DNA of 64,000 nt from Orientallactaga sibirica (GCA_036365145.1 JAEOAD010001365.1:6546501-6610500), one strand, 5' to 3'; counted from the stretch's first letter, positions 45,030-57,429 are shown. Notes: generated from the letters alone by a model not told the origin. A program made the numbers and translations.

Positions 45030-45207
45030 TATTTCTACACTTATATTTAACCATGACTGATGTTACTGTTTCACTGAAAGAAAGAAATCACAGTGGCAGG
45101 GGCAACTGGAAGAACCACGATTTCAGAACGCTGAACACACAGCACCTTCCCGACAGCTTTCAAACCACTGATGCCTCTTCCTCCTGAGAGAGGGTGCAGT
45201 TAGAGTG

Positions 45208-45850
45208 ACTGGACCCCTGGAAGTGAAAAATGCAGGAAATCTGCATTTGCTAGAAATGAAACATGATCTAACTTCTTATCTCTTACCTAGTTCCCTAGAC
45301 CTGTTTTTTTTGCCTCCCCCCCCCCACACACAAACAACTAGGTGCCCTCCTGGGAAGGAGGTCTTTTGTAGGATTTAAATATTGTGCTTGGTCAAGTTCA
45401 TCGCATGGAAACTTGGTGTCAGGGCTAGCCTCTTCCTGAGACAGCCCCAGGCCCTAACCAACCAGCTGGCCCTCTGGTTCACCTAAGCCAGAAGACAGCC
45501 CACCACTACAGGTTTATAAATACCTTTGCAAAGGGAGGGTGGGCTTTCTGACCACTTGGGAACTTCCAGCTCTGGGTGAGTTTTTCCCTTAACTGGGCCT
45601 GGACTGGCTCAGTCTAGGCCTAGGCCCAGCCGGTGGGTTCTTTTCCTCCTCCAGCCCCACACTTGACAGGAGCTCCTTGAACTTTTGTCTCTTTCCATGG
45701 TTTTTCCAGGCCCTCCACATGGGCTCTCTAGCCAAGTGGCTGCTTTTCCTTGGCTCTGTACTTCCCTCACTAAATATAATTTAATAATTATCCTTCTCAG
45801 TCTTTTTTGTAAAATTCATTTTTTATTAAAATTGGAAATGAACATAGGGT
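45208..45850 (+). mobile_element. solo LTR, same family as 44055-44636, plus strand
   Basis: Homologous order to the minus-strand LTR nearby: 'tttgctaga', 'cttatctcttacc', 'ttccctaga', 'gagacagccccaggccc', 'gcccaccac'. It has tttataaata at 45513-45522 as a TATA candidate and a T-rich end. Boundaries are approximate. Confidence 0.6.
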
Positions 45851-47191
45851 TTGGGGTTCAAGGACTTTCCTAGACCCCAAGCACCCCATTACACTCCTGC
45901 TGCTGAGGAGTTGAGAGCAGAACTGCCATGGGCACTAAGAGACATTGTCTGTCTGAATCCTCTGTGGAGGGCCAGAGAGGAGGCCCCTGCACCTGCTTGG
46001 AGCCTCATGCAGGGCTTGCATGTGTTGCATGCCAGGAGACCTGCCTGGGAGACAGGCTTGTCCACAGCCCTGCTTGTGGAAGATGCACTCACAGCATCAA
46101 GCTCCAAGTGGGGCTTGCCCCTCAGCATCTTGGATGTGCTGGCACAGCACACTGTGAATGCTTGCAAACACTCCACACAAGACCCATACCAGCATGGGTG
46201 ATGCCCTTGTGCAAATCACATATATACCTCAGATTACTTTGCCCTGTCTGCTTGTGAACTTTCCTCATCTGAAAACCTTTTTCTTCATTGCCGTAGTCAG
46301 GCCTGAAGAGCATTGCTAGGGTCCTCAGGGCCCACTGAATCCCTTTCTCCATACACCATCACCTATCATGATGCCAGTTTACTTATTCCCCTCCTGTGAT
46401 TGAGGGTCTCCTTCCAACAGGTTCTATGACTCACCATATGGCCCATGCGATCTCCTAGTGCCACCCTGTCATGGTACAGAAGGGCACCTGAAAGAGATGA
46501 AAACTTCCCCAAGATCAATCAAAGGAGAGAACCTGGGTCACCATCAGTTATAGTCCTGGAAGTTGCAGTGTGCACATGAATTGTTTCCAATTGTTTGAGC
46601 ATCAGTATTTCTCCCTGGACATGCCCCTTAGAAAGCTTGGGTGCTTCTCTTCTTTGGGGGGCGGGGATGCTCTGCCATTGTTCTTTGGTGCCTGGCTCCT
46701 GTCATGGTTGTCCAGATGCCAGCCAAAGCCTCCAGAACTGATACCGAGTCCTTCCTAGCAGAAACATGACCAAAACTGTCTCATCGCTGTTGATAACTGC
46801 CCTGGAGATTTTAGCCTATTTCTCTTTTCTGTTCTGTCGCTTGGAAAATTCTGCTCAGAATCCACAATGCTTACTTCTCTAGGGTTTTGGGGCACCTGAT
46901 CTTGGATATAACTTCTTCATTCTTGTACCTTCTTGCTTCTAGTCAATGCCCAGAAAACTTTCTTCGTGAGAGTCATCACCTGATCTTGGCTTCTAAGTGC
47001 ATCCCTTGGATAAAAAGATCCCTCTTTGGTCCTCAGAGCAAAATCCTCCATCACAACGAGCAACTATAAGTTTCCATGATAAATTTGCAGGCAGGGGAGG
47101 AGGGAAGTTGAAGTTAGGAATTTGTTATGATTTATCACAAAAACGTTCATTTCAGTTGTTTGGTGGATATTCTAAGGTCTACTTCTCTAAG
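45851..47191. other. unique sequence with a weak MIR-like patch, no gene
   Basis: Overlapping 95-116 codon frames at 45851-46257 on both strands lack domains. At about 46470-46545 'gaaaacttccccaagatcaatc ... gagaacctgggt' loosely follows the MIR end. Confidence 0.35.
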
Positions 47192-47540
47192 TGTTATGTG
47201 TTGAATCCCACAGGATCATGTTTTGAATGTTTGGTCCACAGCTGATGACCTTATTTTGAGGTTATAAAACCTTGGAGGGGTGGGACCTGCTGGAGAAGAC
47301 AGGTTACCAGGCAGCTCCTTCCCCTTTATCCCTGTCTACTTCCTGTCTTGCTCTCTGCACTCTGCTCCACCGTGATGTGAATAGCCTTTCCCACTCACTC
47401 CTGCCGCCATAAATTGAGCTTCTCTGCCATGCATCCCTCTCCATGATGGATGGGAACCCTCTAAAACCAAAATATAAGCCAGAATCAACCTTTTCTCCCT
47501 TAAGTTGCGTCCACTTGTGGTCACAAGTCATACTAACATT
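47192..47540 (+). mobile_element. solo MaLR-like LTR
   Basis: Begins 'tgttatgtgttgaatccc' and ends 'ggtcacaagtcatactaaca', with 'gtttggtccacagctgatg' and 'aaaatataagccagaatcaacc' inside. Confidence 0.75.
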
Positions 47541-48214
47541 ACAAATATGCTAGGATTGTGTGGAATCCAAGATTTAGAGGACTTTAAAGAAAGCTGTTAA
47601 TGTTCACAATTCCAGAAGCTGTCACTAAGTTCTCTGGGGAACTATTTATGGCACGAGGACTGATGGATTCCTATGGGTCTTGGAAAAAAATGCTGGGCCC
47701 ACCTGTGGCCACAATCTGAGTTCACCCATGGGATCTGTAGAAGCATGTGGCCCTGGCTCGGTAGGGGGCATCTGTGGAGTCACCAGCAGGGAGGACCTCA
47801 TGTAGTCAGGTGTTAGACATGTCCTCACTACTGTAGACACTCAGGTGACAAAGAGGTCCCAGGGAGGCATGGGGAGGGAAGGATAGGAAACCTCTACTGA
47901 GTCCTGGAGATGAGCTGGAATTTCCTTGAGCTTTGTCTCTGCAACTCCCCAGAGAATCACAGTGAACTCAGGGCTACTTCCCAAACCAAGGATCTATTGA
48001 TATAGACAGTGGCTCACATGCCTGGGCTCTACCCAGCCCTCCTGGATAAGGAAGTGGATAAGGAAGCCTGGTTTCCAACACGACTGCCTTTTCACAGGCG
48101 CACACAAGTACCATCAACAGAACTCCTGCTTGTGTGCACAGAGGCATACCTCTCTAGCTGCTGCTTCTCAGGCTTTCTCACCGTCGCTGCCCCGGGGACA
48201 TCCACATTCACTCA
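47541..48214. other. unique sequence, no gene
   Basis: Mixed composition. No element recognised. Confidence 0.4.
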
Positions 48215-48405
48215 GGACAAATTCCTGAGGCAAAGCCTGATGGCCCAGGTTGGATTCCCCAGCACCCACGTAAAGTCAGATGCACAAAGCAGCACATGTG
48301 TCTGGAGTTCATTTGCAGGTGCAAGAGACCCGGGCAATAGCCTATCCTTTCTCTCTGTCTCAATCTCTCTCTTTCTTTGCTTACAAATAAATAAATTTTA
48401 AAAAA
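48215..48405 (+). repeat. B2-like SINE, 5'-shortened
   Basis: Recognisable from 'caaagcctgatggcccagg' through the B box 'ggttggattcc', a CT tract and an (AAAT)n tail. The A-box region is missing. Confidence 0.85.
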
Positions 48406-48507
48406 TTAACAAAGCCCTAGAAACTGATCACATTCTCAGGATCTAACTGTGTTGAGATAGTAAGAAGTGCAAGAAGAGTGCCAAGAGAGAAACTGAATAG
48501 AGAGACC

Positions 48508-48692
48508 TTCATTTATTTATTTATTTGAGGAGACAGAGAGAGAATGGGAGTGGCAGGGTCTTGCAAACGAACTCCAGACTAATGTACCGCTCTGAGAACC
48601 TGCCTTTACAGGGGTACTAAGGAATCAAACCCAGGGTGGCAGACTTTGTGAGCAAATGCTTTTAACTCCTGAGCCATCTCCCCAACCCCCCA
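48508..48692 (-). repeat. B2-like tRNA-derived SINE
   Basis: Reverse-strand copy with a (TTTA)n tail. The middle is shortened and the head ends 'cctgagccatctccccaaccccc'. Relatively diverged. Confidence 0.85.
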
Positions 48693-48889
48693 GGGATGTT
48701 CTCTTTGACAGATTCACTGTCCCCACTGAGTAAGAGAGATGGGTCTTAGGTAAAATGGATGCTTCTATTTCTGGGGGAGCAAAGGAGCACTGGGTTGACC
48801 ATCCTCCCCTTGCTTGGAGCCCAAAGTGACTCTGTTTCTGAAATATCAGATCTCCAAGTCAGAAGGACATCTTTTTAAATAATCTGAAA

Positions 48890-50040
48890 TTGCTTGGCTG
48901 GTTTTAAAGCTTTCCTCCAAAAAAAATAAGATCTCTTCAGATTCCACGTCTGAACTTTCAAACAACAATTTTATTTAGAGAACAGATTTATTCATAAGTA
49001 AATAGGATCCAGGGTGGGGGCAGTCAAAGGAATGGGAAGCAGTGATTGGGCGCTTATCAGCACAAAAGCCTCACTGTGGCCAGCAGCGGAGCCTCTCCCG
49101 TCCCTGCACCTTTCAAAACTCATATGTAACCATATCTGTTTTAAAAGAATGATTGATTTTGCTCCCATAGCCTGCGAAACTCTCTTCATCCCCACCACAG
49201 GAAACTTGAGTCTGATTTTAATGAGCTTCAATTGGAATGTGGCCTTTGAAAAGGAGTGCATTTGAAAAGATGGAACATTAAATTTTGTAATGATGTAAAA
49301 CATCTTCAATTTTTGACAGGACAATGGTGCTTATTGTGCTTTATGAGTCCACTGGCGATTCAAAGGTCACTTTGTATATGACTCCACAGACAGGGGCAGC
49401 ACTGAATGAAAATTAGGTTACATGTGATCAGCTTTATTATTAATCAGACGAAAATGGATTTTTAACATTTTTCTAATGAGCAACAGAGAAGGAAGAAAAT
49501 ATCACGAATAAAACTACAGAAGATCAAGAATGACCGAGGCTTAAAAATGTGCCACGGCCATATCTAAAAATGCACGTTAAATCTGAAATACTTAAATACT
49601 GTCTCGAGGAATAAAATGCGGCTGCATATTTTGGTGTCATAACTACACACAGAGCTGCTGAAATACCTCGTCTAATTTACTATCTCTGTCCTTTGTTTAT
49701 AACTAACGAATGATCTGATTTCTCTGCACAGTATATTACTGCGGCCCCCAAGAACACCAGGCTGGGTGAGGCTGTGTCACTATTTTTATGATAAATCCTG
49801 TTTTCTAGGGGCTTATAACTCAGCTGTAAATATGTAATTCGGGCTAAAACTTGGCATACAAGGCCTCAGCCAGAAAGTAAATTTACGTTGCACTACTGTC
49901 CCACCCCCATCTAATTTTTAAAAGCGTTTCTCTGCGCGATGCTTTGGTATTGAAGAGATGAGGTATTGAAACACAGGAGGAAGCAAAAACAATAAATAAA
50001 TGCTTGTGTTTTAATTTCTCACTCAAGCCTTTTTTCAAGA
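48890..50040. other. 1.15-kb repeat-free AT-rich block, candidate conserved regulatory cluster
   Basis: Not one SINE, LTR or microsatellite interrupts it, in a window that averages more than one repeat per kilobase. It is full of TAAT/ATTA, TGATTTAT-like and CAATT cores ('gctttattattaatcag', 'tctaatttactatctc', 'tcagctgtaaatatg', 'ctaatgagcaac'). It has no coding frame of note (the longest are 110 and 83 codons, overlapping on opposite strands). The look is that of deeply conserved enhancers. That is inference. Confidence 0.45.
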
Positions 50041-51068
50041 TACTCTGAGAAACATATCAGAATACTGATAAAAAGTAAAGACTCCGGTTCTAAAATCCAC
50101 ACAGGTGACAGAAGTGTATTGAAAGTACAGATCTGAAGAGTGTGCCATCAGGGAAACTGAGGCAGGATGTGCAGTCTTGACATGAACTTTCCCAAAGGCC
50201 ACAGCCATTTCTGAAATGGCCAGTTCCTCTCTCCTATCTGTCCACATGGGAAGAGCACCGAGCAACACTGAGCTCTGCATTAGACAGTACAGCCCCACGG
50301 GGACCAGTGGGTTTTGTGGGGACTCCTGGATCCCCAGACCGTGTCGTGCAGACAGTGCCCTGCAAGTGTACACAGTACGCCACACACCGAGGATGTGCAG
50401 ATGAACACATGACATGTGAGCGGCGGGTGCCCGCTGATGTGAGCAGAATCTGCCCTGTGGACCACAGTGTGGGAAATGAAGGGGAACCGTGTGGATGTTG
50501 TCACATGTCACATGTCACATGTCCATGTCCCGGCAGAGAGCAGACAGCAAGCTACCCCAGAGCAGAGAGAGGCGGATGCCTAAAGAAGGCAGCAGGAAGA
50601 GACAGGAGCTCCATAAGTCAAGCAGATTCCTGGGATGCTATGGCCAGGACTAGAAGCTGGGGAGAAGGAAGACTGCCCTGAAGACAGACTGACGGCATGG
50701 CAGAGACAGAGAATGAGAAAGGTGGGGCCGGCTGATACTGAGGTCAACAGGACACACACACACACACACGCACACACACGCATGCACGCACGCATGCACG
50801 CACGCACGTCGTACACACACTCAGGGCTCAATGGGCACCACCACCACCTGCCGTTACTGCCTCAGCATGGCATTTGTCCCAGCCCTTCCCATTCCCACCC
50901 TCTACCTCAGCAGCCACCCTGGGTTTATTGAGGCATACTGCCCCCACCTTCCAGAGGCCCTTGGGCTCACCTGGTATAAAAGGAAGGGCTAGGACCACTG
51001 TGTAACTTGTGGGACCCACTGGGAAAGGGAAACGCAGGGTGCTTTGTTAGAACACTACTAAGAATTCC
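50041..51068. other. unique sequence with a CA/CACG run, no gene
   Basis: Long frames at 50035-50681 overlap on both strands and have no domain. A triple 'tcacatg' repeat sits near 50500-50521. Confidence 0.4.
50751..50820 (+). repeat. (CA)n / (CACG)n microsatellite
   Basis: CA run changing to cgcacg and catgcacg units. Potential Z-DNA former. Confidence 0.9.
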
Positions 51069-51650
51069 AAGAGCTAGGGGAATCACTCAGTAAAGGCTTC
51101 TCATGCAAACACGAGGAGGTGAGTTCAGATCCCAGCCCCAGGGTGAAAATGTTGACCACAGTAAGTGGTAAATGCCTGTGATGCCAGCCCTGAGGAGGCA
51201 AAGACGGGTGTCCTGGAACTCACTAGCTAGCTAGTCTAGCCAAATGAGACAATACTAGGTGCAGCAAAGACAGTGTCTCAAATAAGAAGGTGTATTGTGG
51301 GGCTGGAGAGATGGCTTAGAGGTTAAGGCACTTGCCTGCAAAGCCAAAGGACCCAGGTTTGATTCCCCAGTACCAACATAAAGCCAGATGCACAAGGGGG
51401 CGCATATGTCTGGAGTTCACTGGCATGCCCATTCTCTCTATATATATCTGCTTTTTTCTCTCTCTCAAATAAATAAATAAAATATTTTAAAAGGAGGTGT
51501 ATTGCATATAGAAATTGAGTATGACACTCAATGACGAACTCTGACCTATACACACAGGTGCCCATACACATATACACATGCCATATACACATGCCATATA
51601 CACATGCCCGTCCAGCACACACACACACACACACACACACAAAGAATTTC
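51069..51650 (+). repeat. B4-type SINE split by a younger SINE
   Basis: Left part at 51069-51297 ('gagttcagatcccagcccc', 'ctggaactcactagctagct'). Right part from about 51491 with the CA tail. The flanks 'aagaaggtgtattg' and 'aaggaggtgtattg' mark the target duplication. Confidence 0.8.
51298..51490 (+). repeat. B2-like SINE nested in B4
   Basis: A clean young-looking head (A box tggcttagagg, B box ggtttgattcc). gcacaagggggcgc (51390-51403) is one mismatch from a CTCF core. The 'gcagtggctggagg' block is missing. (AAAT)n tail. Confidence 0.93.
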
Positions 51651-51889
51651 AACAGGACAGCAGGTGACCTCACTAACTACAGAGCTCTTCAGTTCATGGG
51701 GCTTTGGGGACACTCACCCATAAAGCCAGCCATGGTTGGGAGTGCTTACAGTGGCCATGTACCACCTCCCTCTGTTTTCTCTTCGGTGTCTCTCCAGCTG
51801 CATGAGCCCTTGTCCTCTGGTTCTTGTTGGCTTTCACTGGAGTGTGCTCCCTAGATCCTCCTGCCCATTCCCAGGCCCCCTTCGACTTT

Positions 51890-52096
51890 TCAAAGAAATT
51901 ACTTGCAAGCAGAGAGATAGAAGAGATACAGATAGGGAGATAGAATGAGCACGCCAGGGCCTCCAGCCACTGCAAATGAACTCGAGAAGCATATGGCACC
52001 TTGTGCATCTAGCTTTAAGCGGGTACTGGGCAACTGAACCCAGGTCGTCAGGCTTTGCAGGCAAGTGCCTTAACCAGTAAGCCATCTCTTCAGCAT
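51890..52096 (-). repeat. B2-like tRNA-derived SINE
   Basis: Reverse-strand copy with 'gcaagcagagagatagaag' at the left and a head ending 'aaccagtaagccatctcttcagc'. Confidence 0.88.
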
Positions 52097-52265
52097 TTTG
52101 TCTTGAATGTCGCCCCATAGGCCCTGACTCCACCACCCCATGTCAAGTAGCGGTTCTGCACACCATCCCTAAACGCCTTCCTTACCTTCTTTTCCTCTCT
52201 CACCTCCTCCCCCAGGCTTGAACAAATTGCCTCTGGAACGGGAGCTGTCTGCAGGCAAGGAAGGT

Positions 52266-52412
52266 TTTTTAAAAAATATTTTTATTAGTTATGTATATAG
52301 TATATATACAGCCATAATGGTGCCATTGTTAGCCTTCTCCCTGTCCTCCCCCCGTGGGTAATGTGGGTCTTGCCTTATGGGGGTAGCTATCAGTTATGCG
52401 GGAGAGGCAGTG
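52266..52412 (-). repeat. possible LINE 3' end
   Basis: 'ttttattagttatgtatatagt', 'cagccataatggtgccattgtt' and a C-rich patch. I associate this pattern with a rodent LINE-1 3' end in reverse orientation, but from memory only. A SINE lies directly to its right. Confidence 0.3.
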
Positions 52413-52423
52413 TTTTTAAATTT

Positions 52424-52470
<47 letters not shown>

Positions 52471-52634
52471 TGAGGGGGTGAGAGATAGATAGAAAGAGGC
52501 AGATAGATTACAAATCGACTCCAGATGCATGTACCACCTTGTGCATCTGGCCTTACGTGGGTACTGGGGAATTGAACCTGGGTCCTTTGGCTTTGCTGAC
52601 AAGTGCCTTAACCACTAAGCCATCTCTCCAGCCC
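52413..52634 (-). repeat. B2-like SINE with TTTA tail
   Basis: About eleven TTTA units, then the full body and a head ending 'aagccatctctccagccc'. The flanks 'aggcagtgttttt' and 'aggcagagttttt' are a target duplication. Confidence 0.93.
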
Positions 52635-52639
52635 AAGGC

Positions 52640-52740
52640 AGAGTTTTTGTCTCTTTGCTTCACCCATGGTCTTGAGTGCTTAGACGAGAGTCTGGCACAT
52701 GGGCACCCTCAGGAAGCATTTGCCGAATGCCTGGCTGGCC
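52640..52740 (-). repeat. L2 LINE 3'-end remnant
   Basis: 'gagtgcttagacgagagtctggcacatggg' and 'aagcatttgccgaatgcctgg' follow the reverse-complement L2 3' end. Confidence 0.5.
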
Positions 52741-54269
52741 ATTTCCTTGGTCTCCTTTGTCCCATTGCAACAGACAGCATCTGCTGGGCAGAAAGGACAG
52801 TCTGGGAGGCGGGGTAGACAGAGTGGGCTGTGGACGTGGAGACCCATCAACACTGAATGAGATGTCCACTGCAAGCCACGCCACCCAGGCCTCATCCCCT
52901 GGTAAGTGCTTCTGTGGTCAGGACTTAGGGGAAACAGCCTTGCAGGGCTTAGGGCTCCAGCTGTTCGCTTCTGTGCCCTAATGCCAAGGAGAATTTCTGG
53001 CAGAGGAGAAACGGCCCATAAATACTTGCAGAGTGACATCATGAATAAACAAAGGATCAAGTGAGGGAGCAGATTCTACAAACTGCACAGCCACTCCCGA
53101 ATTAGCCGACACCAGGAGGAAATTTGTTGCTTAAAAATAGTTTGTTTTAAATTTTATGTTATAATATAAATATCCATATACCATGCTATATAAGCACGTG
53201 GATACGTGCATCCCATTGGGATATACTTCCTCCCAGTCAAATAGATGGGATAAGGTGTCTGCACCGTTTTGTTGCCATGCTAAGACCTCCCCGGTCCTGG
53301 GCTCTTCACAGCATGGCTCTGGGGGCCTCCGTGGAATGATCTATTCAGGGCTAACTTCCATGGAGGAAGCTCTGGGTTCACTGAAGCCAGAAAGACCTGG
53401 TGATTCCTGTCTGACTTGTGTCCTCCCCTTGGTGTACTGAAGCCCCTCATCTGTGTCTTGGCCTTGGGAAACAGTGAAGATAGAAAATAATAATAATCGT
53501 GCTTTCTGACCCTTTGCTAGTTGCGTGGCACTTGTTGAATGCTTTCTGAAAGGGTGCCTGGGCCCATCTCCCCAAGGCAAAGCGTAGCTCGGCAGTGGGA
53601 GGTGGTCAGCTTAGAGGTCACTCCTCGATGCTCTCGGCAGAGGAATCAACCTGGAGATGTTGCCTCTTCCCTTAAAGGGTCTCTCACTATCTTTGACCAT
53701 GTTCTGATTCCTTGCAAAGCTACCTGTATGAGTACAGACCGAAAGAAAGAGTACTAGAGACAGAAAGCAAGTAACCCTTCTCATTGCTTCTCAACTTGGG
53801 AGCTGGCAGGGTGACTTCCTTAAGGTGGCCTGCCATTCCAAATTCTACTTCTTAATATTGGGAAATAGATCCTGCTGTAGTTAACAGGAAAACCAGGCTA
53901 GCTCTGGCTTTCCATGGAGGTCAGAATGGCATCGCATGCAAATACATAACAACCAGCTGGGAGAAAAGAAAAAGAAAAAGAAAACTCTAAAAATGTCCTC
54001 CAGAAATAGCTATCCATTTGAAAGCAGCTTACCCCAACAGAAGCAGAGGCCCACAAAAGAAATGGTCCTGGTAAAGGTGTCACCCAGCACCCCAAGGTGG
54101 CAGTATCCCCCATCATCACCACCTTGTTAGGAGGTACAAAGAAGGGTTGAATGTGGGGCTGGACAGGCCCGCAAGGGTGAAACTTGACAGCTGCGGCCGG
54201 GTGGAGCAGCAGTCATTAGTGAGTTAATCCATCTTCCACTAAGGAAGTCTGACTCAGCCTGCACAGGGC
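52741..54269. other. unique sequence, no gene
   Basis: Overlapping frames of 100-126 codons at 52660-53060 are on opposite strands and lack domains. AT-rich at 53120-53190. No recognised repeat. Confidence 0.4.
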
Positions 54270-54291
54270 TGTGTAGTTTGACTGTACAACG

Positions 54292-54637
54292 TGTCTATGG
54301 CGGTTTGAATCCAATGTCCTCTATAAACTCATGTGTTCTGAAGGCCTGGTCCCCAGCTGGCGGCAATTAAGGAGGGGAGGCTTGCTGGACTGAAGTGTTC
54401 TGGATGTGGGTTTAGGGGTGTTGTAGGCAGCTCCTCCTTGCCATAGGTGTGGTTTAATGCTTGCTGCTGTGTCCGTTTGCCATGGCAGAGGTGACGTCCT
54501 TCCTTTGCACGTGCCATGCAGTCCCCTGCCATTATGAAGCTTCCCCCTTGAGACTGTAAGTCAAAATACAGCCATTCCTCCAATCAGCCGCTTTTGGTCT
54601 GGTGTTTTGTTGCAGCAACACAGCGGTACCTACAACA
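54292..54637 (+). mobile_element. MaLR-like LTR nested in the 5' LTR of copy 1
   Basis: Starts 'tgtctatggcggtttgaatcc' and ends 'tgcagcaacacagcggtacctacaaca'. The sequences on either side read as one continuous LTR. I do not see a matching 5-bp duplication. Confidence 0.7.
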
Positions 54638-56569
54638 GCCTCCCCCCAACAAGTTCATGTTTTCAGCAGCTGGCCCCCAACAAGTGGCACTATTTTGACA
54701 AGTCGTGGAGACTTCGGACCAGGTTGAGGGAAGTAGACAACTAGAGGAAGGTCCTTGGGGACATATATTTTCTCTGATCCCTTCTTGTCACACTTTGCTT
54801 CCCGGACAGCCATGAAAAGAATATCTGTTCTCTACCTTCGTGTCTCAACAGAATGGTGTTCTGCTCAAGTGCATAGGGCCAACTGGCTGTGAACTGGCCC
54901 CTCTGAAGTCATGAGACCAAACAAGTGCTTCTGCCCTTCAGTTGTTTCTGTCAGGAATTCAGTTCCAGTGACAAGAAGAGTAATGAACGAACCAAAGGAT
55001 TGGTTCATGTTTCCCAGCGCACTGTGTTAGGTATGGCCAATAAGAGGTTTAAGTAAGTCAGCTTCCTCTTGGTTGAATCCCAAAAGAAAAACAAATTTGA
55101 ATCAGAGAAGTAAGGCCATTGCTGTGCTAGATGTGACCGTGTGATTCGTAAACCTTTGGGACTGGCTTTGCATGGAGAAACATGGAAGCATCTGGAACTT
55201 TCAGCAAGAAAAGCCCAAGAATACTGTAAGCAGAGCTTAAGGGGCCATTGCAATGTTAGTTTGGCAAGGCAAGAAGGCCCAAAGAGAGGGTCAAAGACTC
55301 TTTTGGAAACTGGGCTAGATGCAGTATATATTTATATTTTGGCAAAGAACCAGAGAACTTGAATAAGGCTAACCTATCATGTGGTTTACGGAGGAAATTT
55401 CAAGGCAGGATAGCATTGAATATGTGTCAAGGTTACTACTCACTGATGTGAAATTTCAGGTCTATGGTGCAAGACAGCAAAACAATGTGAAAACAAAAGT
55501 GAACTTGAGAGGAAAGGTTTGTGAGTAAGTTTAAGGCCTGGACTAGGAGACTGCAGTTGACAGAGCATCTGTAAGTTACAGAGATCAAAGAGATCAATGC
55601 AATTAAGAGACTCACACTCCTCACTGGGAAATAGAAGCAGTACCCCGAGGGTAAAAACACACACAGGGAAAGGTGTAACTTGTGAAAATAGAAATTCTTC
55701 TAAAAGAAGAAAGCCTGGGTGATGGATGCCCGCAGAAGGGATTCCCTGCTCAACAACAACTAGGAAAGCCTGGCAAAGTGCTGATGCAGATTCAGCAATC
55801 AGAGTACACCAGTGCTACTCTAGCTTGGGTCCAAAGAGGGCCAAGCGCCATTTCAAGTTGCAGCAGAAATTTGCAGTGTTGTCCATGCAGTACTGGTTTT
55901 GTAGGCATGAAAGATACAAGATTGAGGAGGCCCTGGTGTCTTTGCTGCAGTTTCAGAGAGCTGGTAAGTTCCGGCAATGTGTTGCAGAGTGGATTCTCTG
56001 CAAAGAAGCCACTAGAAGCCATTTGTATCACATGAAACTGAGAAGATGAAGGGTAAGTTTCAGTGTAGAAACCACCCCCGCCCCCAGACGCTGGAAAAGC
56101 CAGGACCATGAGATGTCTGCCAAATAAAGCTGTGTGCTCTGAGAGGAAATGGCTCAAGAGAGAGTCTATCTGTGCTACAGGTAGCAGAGCTACATAAAAG
56201 ATCTACAAGAACCCTTTGGAGCCTGTACAATTCCGTCATGAACCTCAAACACCAAACATGGAACTCTAGGGTTTGGTGTTTGCCTGATTGGGTTTTGGTT
56301 TTGCTTTGGTTGAATCTTTCTTTGCTATGCCCCCATTCCTTCCATTTTTGGAATGGGAATGTTTACCGTGTGCCATGATGTATTGGAAGAATGTAGTTTG
56401 TTTTTGATTTTACAAGAGTCACAGTTAAGAGATTGCTTTGAATCTCAGAAAGGACTTTGGACTTCTGAATAGCATTTGGATTGTTGAAGCCTTTGGAGAT
56501 CTTTGAGGTTGGAACTGAATACATGTTGCATCATGAGATGGCTATTAGCCTATAGGGGTAGAGCTACAG

Positions 56570-56930
56570 TGATGTGGTTTGAATGTAAAATGTCCCCCGT
56601 AGGCTCTTGTGTTTGAATACTTACTTGGTCCTCGGTTGGTGGTGCTGTCTGGGAAGATTGTGGAATGTTTAGGACATGACATCTTGCTAGAGGAAGAAGT
56701 GCGTGTCCTTGTGAGGTGGGCCTGGAAGTTTAACAACTGGGTTTCACTTCCTGTTCATCTTCTGCTTCCTGGATGTGGATACAATATGACCAACCAGCAT
56801 CTTCCTCCTGCTGCTATGCCTTTCCCACCATAATGCACCCCTTTGAAACCATAAGCTAGATAAATTCTATCCTTCCTTAAGCTCCTTCCTGCCAGGTACC
56901 TGGTCACAGCAAGGTGTAAAGTAAATGACA
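56570..56930 (+). mobile_element. 3' LTR of MaLR copy 1
   Basis: Begins 'tgatgtggtttgaatgtaaaatg' and ends 'ggtcacagcaaggtgtaaagtaaatgaca', with 'aaaccataagctagataaattc' before the end, a MT/ORR1-like layout. Confidence 0.8.
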
Positions 56931-57224
56931 TTAAAAAAAAATTTTGACTCTGTCATAAGCAACTTTGGTCTGGAGAGATGAGAGGCCCTCATCTTGGGAA
57001 CACTGGGAAATAAATGCCTTTGTCTCCCATGATGTCATGTTGCCAAGATCATGAGACTAACTCTCTTAGTTCCTGAGTTTTTTTTTTCTTACCTGAGAAT
57101 AGGGCTAATGTGCAGATTCAGTGATGTGCCTCCCCTGTACCCAGTGATCCTTCACTATAGGCAGTCAGACTCAGGGAAGCCCCCAAGTTGCAGAAGAGAC
57201 ACAGGTGTGACAGGGCACCAATAA

Positions 57225-57335
57225 TTACTCAGTATTGGAGTCAAAGGACCTGAGCTCTGTCTCTCGCTGCCAGTAGTTAAAAATAAAGTTTCCTCCTGGA
57301 GCTTCACTTTCCCAGTCTGCAGAGATGGATAAGTC
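57225..57335 (+). repeat. MIR SINE remnant
   Basis: 'attggagtcaaaggacctgag', 'tctgtctctcgctgccagtag' and 'cttcactttcccagtctgcagag' follow the first and middle parts of MIR in order. Confidence 0.6.
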
Positions 57336-57429
57336 CTGGCCCTGCTGGCCACCCAGAGCCACTGAGAATCTCAAAACCTTGGAAGGTTTTGGGAAGCCCC
57401 AGTCCCATATGCAGTGGTCTAAGAGCTCC

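Larger units (their letters stand above)
54270..56930 (+). mobile_element. MaLR provirus, copy 1 (LTR - non-coding interior - LTR)
   Basis: The 5' LTR looks like 54270-54291 plus 54638-54992, split by another LTR at 54292. The interior, about 54993-56569, shows blocks shared with copy 2 ('taagcagagctta', 'gtcaaagactct', 'ttgtgaaaatagaaat', 'tttggttttgctttgg'). The 3' LTR is 56570-56930. Frames inside are short and interrupted, as expected for MaLR elements, which lack retroviral genes. The 5' and 3' LTRs are quite different from each other, so pairing them is inference. Confidence 0.65.

Noticed and set aside
55682..56049. 107-117 codon frames inside MaLR copy 1 as a possible retroviral gene
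   Set aside because: MaLR interiors are non-coding relics; two overlapping frames in the same strand and no retroviral motif.
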